Shown here one piece after another: positions 43,855-51,758 of a stretch of DNA of 64,000 bases. Every line of letters begins with the position of its first letter. Positions within the stretch are counted from its first letter, which is position 1. The DNA is from BOKV01 sp041739465 (GTDB lineage: Bacteria; Pseudomonadota; Alphaproteobacteria; Rhizobiales; Rhizobiaceae), in assembly GCA_041739465.1 (NCBI GenBank), contig JBGSNX010000016.1, forward strand, positions 23,575-87,574. Direction: 5' to 3'. A program made the translations under genes and the position numbers. The notes under the pieces are model-generated. The model had not been told where the DNA came from, did not search any database, and worked only from the letters and a program-made list of their open reading frames with translations.

Positions 43855-45108
43855 TCAGTGCGCGACGGCGGCGGCGGCCGCTTCGTCGATCAGGCGGCCG
43901 GTGCGGAAGCGTTCCAGCGTAAAGCCGGCATTGATGGCGTGTGGTTCGTCCTTGGCGATGGTGTGAGCAAAGACATTGCCCGAACCAGGTGTCGCCTTGA
44001 AGCCACCGGTGCCCCAGCCGCAATTGACATAGAGGCCCTTGACGGGGGTCTTGGCGAGGATCGGCGAGCGGTCCGGCGTGACATCAACGATGCCACCCCA
44101 CGAGCGCAGCATTTTCATGCGGCCGAACATCGGGAACATCTCGCAGATGGCGTCGAGCGTGTGGTTGAGAATGTGCAGGCCGCCGGTCTGTGAATAGGAC
44201 GTGTACTGGTCGGTGCCAGCGCCAATGACCAATTCGCCCTTGTCGGATTGCGAAATATAGGCGTGAACCGTGTTTGACATGACAACGCAAGGAAAGACCG
44301 GCTTGACAGGTTCAGACACCAGCGCCTGCAGGGGATAGCTTTCCAGCGGCATGCGCACGCCCGCCATCTGCATCAGCACCGATGTATGGCCAGCGGCCAC
44401 GACGCCGATCTTTCTGGCGCCAATTGTGCCTCTTGTGGTTTCAACCCCGGTTACCGACCCATCGGGGCCACGGTTGATCCCGGTGACTTCGCAATTCTGG
44501 ATGATGTGGACGCCGCGATCCGAAGCGCCGCGTGCATAGCCCCATGCCACCGCGTCATGGCGCGCCGTGCCACCGCGTCGCTGCAAGGCCGCGCCGACTA
44601 CCGGGTAGCGTGCTGCCTTTGAAATGTTGAGCGGCGGGCAAAAAGCCTTTGCCTGCTCGGGTGTCAGGAATTCATTGTCTACGCCGTTCAACCGGTTGGC
44701 GTGGACGTGCCGCTTGAGCACCTGCACGTCATGGACATTGTGCGCCAGCATCATGACGCCGCGCGGCGAGAACATGACGTTGTAATTGAGTTCCTGGCTC
44801 AGGCCTTCCCACAATTTGACCGCGTGATTGTAGATGCCCGCGCTCTCGTCATATAGGTAGTTCGAACGGATGATGGTGGTGTTGCGCCCGGTATTGCCGC
44901 CGCCCAGCCATCCCTTTTCCAACACCGCGATGTTGGTGATGCCGTGTTCCTTGGCAAGGTAATAGGCTGTTGCAAGGCCATGACCACCGCCGCCAATAAT
45001 GATAACATCGTATTGTGCATTGGGACTGGCATTTTCCCACTGCTTTTCCCAGCCGGAATGGCCGCGCAAAGCTTCGCGAATTACCTGAAAGCCGGAAAAT
45101 TTCCGCAT
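43855..45108 (-). CDS. soxB: sarcosine oxidase beta subunit
   Basis: This is the catalytic flavin-binding beta subunit, 417 residues. MRKFSGFQVIREALRG is the family start, preceded by AAGGGA at 7 bases. The FAD-binding motif DVIIIGGGGHGLATAYYLA is near residue 34, and the C-terminal LYVNCGWGTGGFKATPGSG block is characteristic. The frame continues 67 codons upstream but that part is not SoxB-like. It is the first gene of the soxB-cupin-soxD-soxA-soxG operon. Confidence 0.95.
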   Translation of the reverse strand: MRKFSGFQVIREALRGHSGWEKQWENASPNAQYDVIIIGGGGHGLATAYYLAKEHGITNIAVLEKGWLGGGNTGRNTTIIRSNYLYDESAGIYNHAVKLWEGLSQELNYNVMFSPRGVMMLAHNVHDVQVLKRHVHANRLNGVDNEFLTPEQAKAFCPPLNISKAARYPVVGAALQRRGGTARHDAVAWGYARGASDRGVHIIQNCEVTGINRGPDGSVTGVETTRGTIGARKIGVVAAGHTSVLMQMAGVRMPLESYPLQALVSEPVKPVFPCVVMSNTVHAYISQSDKGELVIGAGTDQYTSYSQTGGLHILNHTLDAICEMFPMFGRMKMLRSWGGIVDVTPDRSPILAKTPVKGLYVNCGWGTGGFKATPGSGNVFAHTIAKDEPHAINAGFTLERFRTGRLIDEAAAAAVAH

Positions 45109-45252
45109 GGATCGCGTCCCTTGGAAGAATGATGCAATTGGCTTCTTGAAAGCCAGCGTTACCATAATGCGCATGTTGTGTGTCAATTGCGCGGATGCGA
45201 CCCGCGATGGCGCGGATGGCGGATTGAGGTGTGGCAAAGACGCCGCCTCAGC

Positions 45253-45281
45253 TTGACGCCATACCGCCCATTGTGTATCAC
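45253..45281 (+). promoter_or_regulatory. sigma-70-type promoter of rpmJ
   Basis: TTGACG, 17 bases and TATCAC match the housekeeping promoter pattern well, with a start point about 80 bases before the rpmJ ATG. It also lies in the divergent region before soxB. Confidence 0.55.
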
Positions 45282-45370
45282 CCGCCAACTTGTGGTGCAC
45301 CCGTTCCAAAACGAGTGGTGCGCCTTTTCATTTTTCGGGAAAGCTTTTTCCCACAGTTCCGGTCAGTGTC

Positions 45371-45496
45371 ATGAAGATCAAGAATTCGCTCAAGTCCCTC
45401 AAGGGCCGTCACCGTGCAAACCGGCTGGTTCGCCGCCGTGGCCGCGTTTACATCATCAACAAGGTGAACCCGCGCTACAAGGCACGGCAGGGCTGA
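45371..45496 (+). CDS. rpmJ: 50S ribosomal protein L36
   Basis: This is a 41-residue basic ribosomal protein of the large subunit. MKIKNSLKSLKGRHRANRLV and RRRGRVYIINKVNPRYKARQ match the alphaproteobacterial L36 type. It lacks the four-residue zinc ribbon (no cysteines), so it is the zinc-free form. The frame continues 27 codons upstream without similarity. It is a single gene, as usual in this group. Confidence 0.96.
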   Translation: MKIKNSLKSLKGRHRANRLVRRRGRVYIINKVNPRYKARQG

Positions 45497-45594
45497 AACG
45501 CGGGCGAAGGCCCTTTGGCCGCACATTCGCCAGTCACAAAATCGGCAAAGCATTTTTGATTTGACGAAGCGCATCGGGGGACTACATTCCCCTC

Positions 45595-46257
45595 ATGCGC
45601 TATTCTTCGTTGTTCACCCTTGCTGCTTTTCTTACCATCGCCCCTTTCGGAGTGGCGGGCGGAACCAATTTTGCATTTTCGCAGGAAAATCCGGCTGCGC
45701 CAGCGGTACCGCCAGCTGTTGAAGGCAAAACCGGTTCGCCAGGTGCTGCCCCCAAAAAGAGTGAGAACGAAAAGAAGGAGCAGTCCTTCGAGGAGTTGTT
45801 CACGCAGTTGCGGATGGAAACCAACAAGGTGGCTGGACGCCGGGTTGCGCAGCAGATCTGGGACAAATGGAACGATTCAGGTTCGGCAACTGTCAATCTG
45901 CTGATGGGCTGGGCGGGTGAGGCGATGGCGCAGGACAAAAATGCGCTGGCCGAAGATCTGCTTTCACAAGTCATAGCGCTGGCGCCGGAATATGCGGAAG
46001 GCTGGAACCGCCGCGCCACGCTGTATTTCGGCATGGGCCGTATCGGTGCTTCGCTCGGTGACATCGAACGCACCTTGTTGTTGGAACCGAGGCATTTCGG
46101 GGCATTGTCCGGGCTTGCCGCAATCTTGCAGGGTTCATCGCAGGAGAAAAAGGCGCTGGTGGCGTGGAAGAAGATACTGGAAATTTACCCCGCGCACCCG
46201 CAGGCGCAGCAGGCAGTCGTCGAGCTTGAGGAAAAGCTCGCCGGGCAGGACACCTGA
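45595..46257 (+). CDS. exported tetratricopeptide-repeat protein
   Basis: This 220-residue protein has an N-terminal signal peptide (SLFTLAAFLTIAPFGVAGG), a Pro/Lys/Glu linker, and helical repeats from about residue 60 (GWAGEAMAQDKNALAEDLLS; ALAPEYAEGWNRRATLYFG; LLEPRHFGALSGLAAIL). These fit three to four TPR units, probably a periplasmic protein-interaction platform. The partner is unknown. It precedes an alpha/beta hydrolase gene by 17 bases on the same strand. Confidence 0.82.
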   Translation: MRYSSLFTLAAFLTIAPFGVAGGTNFAFSQENPAAPAVPPAVEGKTGSPGAAPKKSENEKKEQSFEELFTQLRMETNKVAGRRVAQQIWDKWNDSGSATVNLLMGWAGEAMAQDKNALAEDLLSQVIALAPEYAEGWNRRATLYFGMGRIGASLGDIERTLLLEPRHFGALSGLAAILQGSSQEKKALVAWKKILEIYPAHPQAQQAVVELEEKLAGQDT

Positions 46258-46274
46258 CCCTTGGCATCCGGCCT

Positions 46275-47240
46275 TTGCGCTTGATCGTGTTTGCCCTCAT
46301 CGCCGTGCTGGCGGCCCTTGCCGGACTGACGCAGTACCTGGTGTTCGAAACAACGCGCAAAAATCCGCCTTTTGGCAGTTTTGCCACAGTTGATGGGGTG
46401 CGCCTCCACTATATCGACATGGCCGCTACAGCGGGCAATGAAGACATGTTGCCCATGGTTTTCCTGCATGGTGCGAGCGGAAATGCCCGCGACCTTGAGG
46501 GAGCGCTTGGCGAGAAGCTCCAGGGCAGGGCGCGCATGGTGTTTGTGGACAGGCCGGGGCACGGCCATTCGCAGCGGGGCGGGGCCAAAATGAGCGCGCC
46601 CGACGCACAGGCGCAGCTGGTCGCGGGGCTGATGCAGCAACTGGGGATCGCGAAGGCGGTAATTGTCGGGCATTCGCTGGGTGCTTCGATTGCAGTGGCG
46701 TTTGCGCTGGATCACCCTGATCAGACAGCGGGGCTTGTTTTGCTGTCACCAGCGACCCATCCATGGCCCGGTGGCGATGTCAGCTGGTATTATGATGTGG
46801 CAAGCTTCCCGGTGTTTGGACGGCTGTTCACCGAAACGCTGGCCGTGCCGGCTGGAAGGCTGATGTTTCGCAAGGCGGTCAAGGGCGTGTTCGCGCCCAA
46901 CAACGTGCCTGCCGAGTATGAAACGCGATCAGCTGCCGAACTGGTGCTGCGCCCAGCCACTTTCCGATACAATTCGGCAGATGTTTCCGGACTTTTCGCC
47001 AATGTCACAAGGCTTTCGCCAAGGTACGGCGAAATCAGCGCTGCCAGTGTCATCATTACCGGTGACTGCGATGATGTGGTGCTTGCCCACATTCACTCGG
47101 AGGGCCTTGCCCGCGACATCAAGGGGTCAAAGCTTGTTTGGCTGGCTGAAACCGGCCACAGTCCGGCTTGGAGCGCGCCGGACCGCGTGATTGCCGAAAT
47201 CGAGGCATTGAACGCTGAAATCGGTGCCCTCAACCAATAA
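46275..47240 (+). CDS. alpha/beta hydrolase with N-terminal membrane anchor
   Basis: This protein of about 321 residues begins with one hydrophobic segment (LIVFALIAVLAALAGLTQYL). It then has an alpha/beta-hydrolase core: VFLHGASGNARDLEGAL, VDRPGHGHS, the elbow IVGHSLGASIAVA and a late ETGHSPAW histidine. TTG appears to be the start because a stop lies close upstream and no ATG is in frame early; a GTG four codons in (46287) is an alternative. It is probably co-transcribed with the TPR gene. The substrate is unknown. Confidence 0.82.
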   Translation: MRLIVFALIAVLAALAGLTQYLVFETTRKNPPFGSFATVDGVRLHYIDMAATAGNEDMLPMVFLHGASGNARDLEGALGEKLQGRARMVFVDRPGHGHSQRGGAKMSAPDAQAQLVAGLMQQLGIAKAVIVGHSLGASIAVAFALDHPDQTAGLVLLSPATHPWPGGDVSWYYDVASFPVFGRLFTETLAVPAGRLMFRKAVKGVFAPNNVPAEYETRSAAELVLRPATFRYNSADVSGLFANVTRLSPRYGEISAASVIITGDCDDVVLAHIHSEGLARDIKGSKLVWLAETGHSPAWSAPDRVIAEIEALNAEIGALNQ

Positions 47241-47247
47241 TCAGCAC

Positions 47248-48684
47248 TCAGATTCCCGCGCGCCCGTCGCTGGAAACATAGGCGATCCGCAGCATGTTGG
47301 TGGTGCCCGGCTGGCGCAGGGGTACACCGGCAATAATGATCAGCCGGTCGCCGGGGGCGGCATAGTCCTCATCGACGGCAATGCGGCAGGCGCGGTTGAC
47401 GACGTCTTCAAGATCTGCGGCGTCTTCCGTCACCACGCAATGCAGGCCCCAGCCAATGGCAAGGCGGCGGGCAGTGCGAGCAAATGGCGACAATGCCACG
47501 ATGGGCCGGGATGGGCGTTCGCGCGCGGCGCGCAATCCGGTGGCACCTGAAGCGGTGTAGCAAACGATTGCCGCAAGATTGAGGGTTTCGGCGATTTCAC
47601 GCGCTGCAAGGGAAATGGCGTCTGCGCCGGTCTGCTCGGCCTCGGGCCGCTGCGCTGTGATGATCCCGCGATAGTATGGGTCCTTTTCAACGTGCTCGGC
47701 TATCGAGTTCATCGTTGAAACTGCCTCTACCGGATAATCGCCGGCTGCAGATTCTGCTGAAAGCATGATCGCATCGGCGCCTTCAAACACCGCCCCAGCC
47801 ACGTCCGAAACTTCAGCGCGCGTTGGAACCGGTGCGGTAATCATTGATTCCAGCATCTGGGTGGCCACAACAACCGGCTTTCCGGCCTTGCGGCAACGGC
47901 GAACGATCTGCTTTTGAATGCCCGGTACGGCTTCCAGCGGCATTTCCACGCCAAGGTCGCCACGTGCCACCATGATTGCTTCGCAAAGGTCGATGATCTC
48001 GTCAATGCAGGCCAGTGCTTGCGGCTTTTCGATCTTGGCCATGATGGCTACCCGGCCACGGGCGATCTTGCGCACTTCTGCAAGGTCTTCCGGGCGCTGG
48101 ACAAACGACAGCGCAACCCAATCGACATCAGCGGCAATGGCTGCATCAAGGTCCTTGCGGTCCTTGTCTGTCAGGGCGCTTTCGCCAATTTCAGTGTCCG
48201 GCAGGCTGACGCCCTTGCGGTCAGAGAGTTTGGTGCCGTTCACCACCTCTGCCAATACCGAAGTCGGCGTGCATTTGATCGCTGTCAGCCGCACCCGCCC
48301 GTCGTCAACCAAAATGCGGTCGCCAGGCTTGAGTGCCTCAAGGATGTGGGGGTGGGGCAGGTGTACGCGCTTTGAATCGCCCGGTGCAGGGTCGCTGTCG
48401 AGGGTGATGCGGTCGCCCGCCTTTACCGCGATCTTGCCGTCCTTGAATTTGCCAAGCCGGTGCTTGGGTCCCTGCAGGTCGCAAAGAATGCCGATAGGCC
48501 GCCCGTGGTCGGTTTCTATCTGCCGGATGATGCCGACCAAACGCCGCATGGTGTCATGATCGGCATGGCTCATGTTGATGCGGAACACGTCCGCCCCGGC
48601 AATGAAAAGCTTTTCGATGACTTCACGGGTGTTCGAGGCTGGTCCAAGCGTGGCAAGTATTTTCACACGGCGGTTGCGGCGCAT
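47248..48684 (-). CDS. pyk: pyruvate kinase
   Basis: The enzyme converts phosphoenolpyruvate and ADP to pyruvate and ATP in the cytosol. The 478-residue protein has KILATLGPASNTREVIEKL, then the K/Mg site MAKIEKPQALACIDEI, ARGDLGVEMPLEAVPGIQ and the ATQMLESMITAPVPTRAEVS block, plus the C-terminal regulatory domain. The gene follows DUF1036 and an EamA transporter, so the three probably form an operon. It ends 8 bases from the convergent hydrolase. Confidence 0.97.
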   Translation of the reverse strand: MRRNRRVKILATLGPASNTREVIEKLFIAGADVFRINMSHADHDTMRRLVGIIRQIETDHGRPIGILCDLQGPKHRLGKFKDGKIAVKAGDRITLDSDPAPGDSKRVHLPHPHILEALKPGDRILVDDGRVRLTAIKCTPTSVLAEVVNGTKLSDRKGVSLPDTEIGESALTDKDRKDLDAAIAADVDWVALSFVQRPEDLAEVRKIARGRVAIMAKIEKPQALACIDEIIDLCEAIMVARGDLGVEMPLEAVPGIQKQIVRRCRKAGKPVVVATQMLESMITAPVPTRAEVSDVAGAVFEGADAIMLSAESAAGDYPVEAVSTMNSIAEHVEKDPYYRGIITAQRPEAEQTGADAISLAAREIAETLNLAAIVCYTASGATGLRAARERPSRPIVALSPFARTARRLAIGWGLHCVVTEDAADLEDVVNRACRIAVDEDYAAPGDRLIIIAGVPLRQPGTTNMLRIAYVSSDGRAGI

Positions 48685-48723
48685 GGGAAGGGCTTTCGGT
48701 TTGCGGGAATTACCCTGGTGAAT

Positions 48724-49281
48724 TTATTGGGCGGGAGTTGGTTCGCTTTGACCTTGTTCGGTCAGGCGGACCATCCAGCTTTCCTTGTTTGAGGTATCGA
48801 TTTCAAAGAACCCGGTTTTCCGGTGTCCCTTGGCAAAGCAGTCTTCCACACCTTCGATGCGAAACTCGCGGTCCGAGGTGCACATGAAAACCTCGCCGCG
48901 CCACTGGCCGCCACGGTCAGCGTCTTCGGCGTAGAGGTAGTAAAACCGGCTGTCGAGGTCGCCCTCAACCAGGGATGCGCATGTCTCTCCGGGCACCTGC
49001 CACCACCCTTCGGTGATCCATTTACCCTCCTGGCGATAGCCAAGGGACACGCCAACAAGGCTTTTGGTGTCGTTGCAGATGCGAAAATCGGCGCGGGCAG
49101 GCTCTGGTTGCAGAACCAGCGCGCAAAAAAACGCCACCACTGCCATTGGGGGCAGAGACTGTCTTGCAAACAGGTTGCTGACGGTTCTGGACAGCGCCAA
49201 ACTCCCGATTTCAATCGTTTCGCACTTGTGAACCAGCGCTTTGCGGGTGTCAACGTTTTGCAGCAGCCAGCGTTTCGTCAT
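48724..49281 (-). CDS. DUF1036 domain protein
   Basis: This 185-residue protein has an internal hydrophobic segment (MAVVAFFCALVLQPEPARA) that looks like a signal peptide preceded by an unusually long N-terminal part. The exported domain shows ICNDTKSLVGVSLGY and CYAxD-like features (YYLYAEDADRGGQW) with several cysteines, which is the DUF1036 pattern of alphaproteobacteria. The ATG overlaps the EamA stop (ATGA), so translation is coupled; a shorter start at the signal peptide is possible. The role is unknown. Confidence 0.82.
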   Translation of the reverse strand: MTKRWLLQNVDTRKALVHKCETIEIGSLALSRTVSNLFARQSLPPMAVVAFFCALVLQPEPARADFRICNDTKSLVGVSLGYRQEGKWITEGWWQVPGETCASLVEGDLDSRFYYLYAEDADRGGQWRGEVFMCTSDREFRIEGVEDCFAKGHRKTGFFEIDTSNKESWMVRLTEQGQSEPTPAQ

Positions 49282-50204
49282 TCGCTTTTGTCCTTGCCCC
49301 CGGCTTGCGGACGCGCCACCCAAACGCCAGCCAAAATCAACACTCCGCCGAAAAATTGCATGGGTTGCAGGTTTTCCGAAAAGACGAGCCAGCCAAAAAA
49401 GGCACCGGCCACCGCTTCAAGGAAAATCACCAGTGACGAGAATGCAGCAGACAAAACGCCCAAAGCCAGCGTCAGCAAACCCTGCCCCCCGGCGTGACTG
49501 ATGAGGCCAACCGCACCCAGTGCCGCATAGCCTTGCAAGGTCTGCGGCAGGAAAGTGCCGCCACCGGCCAGGGCTACAACCAGCAATGCGGAGGAAGTGA
49601 CGATAGTTGAGGAAAGTATCATCGCACCGGACCCGGTTTCACGCCTGCCGACCCGGATTGCCAGAAAATAAAGGCCGAAAAACAATGAGGTGATGATGCC
49701 GTAGATGTCGCCGATGATGCGATCGGGGTCGACAGCATAGCTTGATCCGACAAGCAGCGCGGCTCCAGCCAGACACAGGGCCAATCCGGCAAAGGAGCGC
49801 GGCGGAACCGGCTCCCCGATCACAGCACCCGACAACAGGATGACCCAGACCGGGGCAAGGCAGGACATCAGCGTCGCATTGGCCATGGTCGTGTTGAGGA
49901 TGGACAGGTGCCAGAAGGTCAGATCGCCTGCAAAAAACAGACCGGCCAGCAGCACCGGCCTGGAAAAATCGAAAACAGATCGCGGCATCCCACCATTTGT
50001 GGCGGCCTCGTGTCTTGATTCGAGGATGGCCCATATCGCCAGCACGGGAAGGGCGGTCGTCACCCGCCAGAACGCACTGACAAAAGGGCCGACTTCGGCC
50101 AGTCGCACGAAAACCGGCGAAACTCCCATTGCCATTGCGCCGCCCACAAGCGCTGCAAAAGCCAGCACCGGGGCAAGGCCGGATCCTTTGGTGGAAGCAG
50201 TCAT
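49278..50204 (-). CDS. EamA/DMT-family transporter
   Basis: This 308-residue inner-membrane protein has ten hydrophobic segments in two EamA halves, about residues 12-150 and 163-295. SPVFVRLAEVGPFVSAFWRV and AAFSSLVIFLEAVAGAFFGW are typical of drug/metabolite exporters (RhaT/YdcZ-like). It starts an operon with DUF1036 and pyk. It is divergent from the N-formylglutamate amidohydrolase gene. The transported compound is unknown. Confidence 0.88.
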   Translation of the reverse strand: MTASTKGSGLAPVLAFAALVGGAMAMGVSPVFVRLAEVGPFVSAFWRVTTALPVLAIWAILESRHEAATNGGMPRSVFDFSRPVLLAGLFFAGDLTFWHLSILNTTMANATLMSCLAPVWVILLSGAVIGEPVPPRSFAGLALCLAGAALLVGSSYAVDPDRIIGDIYGIITSLFFGLYFLAIRVGRRETGSGAMILSSTIVTSSALLVVALAGGGTFLPQTLQGYAALGAVGLISHAGGQGLLTLALGVLSAAFSSLVIFLEAVAGAFFGWLVFSENLQPMQFFGGVLILAGVWVARPQAGGKDKSE

Positions 50205-50257
50205 TTCAACTCACTGTGGCTCGTACCGGTCGCGACCATTGATCGCTTCGCCAAGCT

Positions 50258-51136
50258 GTGACAAGACCCGGCGACCATTGCACCCCGATTTTCCGGCAGC
50301 AGCCCTTGTCCAGCACCCAGTTTCATCCGGTTGAAGAAATTGCAGGTGATCCCACTATCGGGATTATTCTGGTCTGCGACCATGCGCGAAACACGCTTCC
50401 AGCCGAATATGGCGATCTGGGGCTGCCGGCGGCAGAGTTCGAACGCCACATTGCCTACGACATCGGCGCACGGGCAGTGACCTTGGCGCTTGCTGAAAGA
50501 TTGGGTGCGCCGGCGGTTCTTTCGACATTTTCGCGATTGCTGATTGATCCCAACCGCGGAGAAGACGACCCGACGGTGGTGATGCGGCTTTCTGACGGAA
50601 CAGTGATTGCGGGCAACCACCCGCTTGCGCCGGAGGAAATTGCCAAGCGCATCGAGCGGTTTCATCGTCCCTACCATCGCGCTGTAGAACAGGCGATTGT
50701 GCGTTCGCTTGAAGCTGGAACCATTCCTTTGATCTTTTCGGTGCACTCCTTCACGCCCGTTTGGAGAGGCGTTGAACGGCCCTGGGAGGTGGCGCTGTTG
50801 TGGGACAGCGATCCCAGGCTCACATTGCCACTGTTGTCGGAGTTGCGGGCAGTTGGGCACCTGAGCGTGGGCGACAACGAGCCCTATGATGGCGCTCTGC
50901 GCAACGACACGATGTTCCGCCATTGTACCAGGCGCGGGCTGGCACACAGCCTGATCGAAATCCGGCAGGACCTGATTGCCACTCAGGAAGGTGCTATTGA
51001 ATGGGCAAACTTGCTGGCGCCGATGTTGCAACGGATCAATGCCCTTGCAGATTTGCACCTGATACGCCATTTCGGGTCTCGAACGGGTCCGGTCGATCCC
51101 GATCCGTTCGAGGAGAGCATGGCGGCCGGGAGGTGA
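50258..51136 (+). CDS. N-formylglutamate amidohydrolase family protein (copy 2)
   Basis: This 292-residue member of the same family as the copy near 34 kb is of clearly different sequence. The metal-site start GIILVCDHARNTLPAEYG, NRGEDDPTVVMRLSDGTVIA and FSVHSFTPVWRG are seen, together with LAHSLIEIRQDLI near the end. A GTG start is used. It precedes a DUF1244 gene by 5 bases and gapR by a further 32 bases, a gene order seen often in Hyphomicrobiales. The substrate is not certain. Confidence 0.87.
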   Translation: MTRPGDHCTPIFRQQPLSSTQFHPVEEIAGDPTIGIILVCDHARNTLPAEYGDLGLPAAEFERHIAYDIGARAVTLALAERLGAPAVLSTFSRLLIDPNRGEDDPTVVMRLSDGTVIAGNHPLAPEEIAKRIERFHRPYHRAVEQAIVRSLEAGTIPLIFSVHSFTPVWRGVERPWEVALLWDSDPRLTLPLLSELRAVGHLSVGDNEPYDGALRNDTMFRHCTRRGLAHSLIEIRQDLIATQEGAIEWANLLAPMLQRINALADLHLIRHFGSRTGPVDPDPFEESMAAGR

Positions 51137-51141
51137 CGAAC

Positions 51142-51438
51142 ATGGATGACAAGACCAGAACCGAGCTGGAGGCGGCAGCCTTCCGCGAGCTTGTGGCGCA
51201 TTTGCGCAAGCGCACTGACGTTCAGAACATCGACATGATGAACCTTGCCGGTTTTTGTCGCAATTGCCTGTCGCGGTGGTATCAGGAAGCCGCAGAAAAG
51301 CAGGGAATCAGCATCGACAAGGCGCAAGCTCGGGAAATCATCTACGGCATGCCGCAGGATGAATGGAACAAGCGCTACCAGAGCGAAGCTTCACCTGCCA
51401 GCCTCGACGCTTTTGCCAAATCCAATCCGGGTCACTGA
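51142..51438 (+). CDS. DUF1244 family protein
   Basis: This 98-residue small cytosolic helical protein includes AAFRELVAHLRKRTDVQN, MMNLAGFCRNCLSRWY and AREIIYGMPQDEWNKRYQ, the conserved DUF1244 core with a CRNC pair. The family function is unknown. GGGAGGTGA provides a good ribosome site before the ATG, and the gene is in an operon with the preceding amidohydrolase and the following gapR. The frame extends upstream without support. Confidence 0.9.
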   Translation: MDDKTRTELEAAAFRELVAHLRKRTDVQNIDMMNLAGFCRNCLSRWYQEAAEKQGISIDKAQAREIIYGMPQDEWNKRYQSEASPASLDAFAKSNPGH

Positions 51439-51470
51439 TCCGGCAATCAGATCACAAGGATACCACCAGC

Positions 51471-51734
51471 ATGTCGGATTCCACTTTCGCGCGTGAACAG
51501 CTCAAGACAATTGTCGAGCGCGTCGAACGTCTTGAAGAAGAGAAAAAAGCAATCGCCGATGACATCCGCGACATCTTTGCCGAGGCCAAAGCCAATGGTT
51601 TCGATACAAAAGTGCTGCGTCAGGTCATTCGCTTGCGCAAACAGGACCTTGCCGAGAGGCAGGAGCAGGAAACCGTGCTTGATCTTTACATGCACGCACT
51701 GGGGATGATCCCCGATCCGACCGCCGGCGATTGA
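51471..51734 (+). CDS. gapR: GapR-type (DUF2312) nucleoid-associated protein
   Basis: This 87-residue basic coiled-coil protein has an EQLKTIVERVERLEEEKKAI region followed by DIRDIFAEAKANGFDTKVLR and QVIRLRKQDLAERQEQE, the DUF2312/GapR pattern. GapR binds overtwisted AT-rich DNA ahead of replication forks and helps topoisomerases in Caulobacter. The ATG is the family start. Confidence 0.93.
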   Translation: MSDSTFAREQLKTIVERVERLEEEKKAIADDIRDIFAEAKANGFDTKVLRQVIRLRKQDLAERQEQETVLDLYMHALGMIPDPTAGD

Positions 51735-51758
51735 GACAGGCTCAGGCGATTGCCGATA

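Noticed and set aside
45178..45252. Plus-strand open frame upstream of rpmJ
   Set aside because: It runs over the rpmJ promoter and the soxB leader and encodes nothing recognisable; only the 41-residue L36 part is real.
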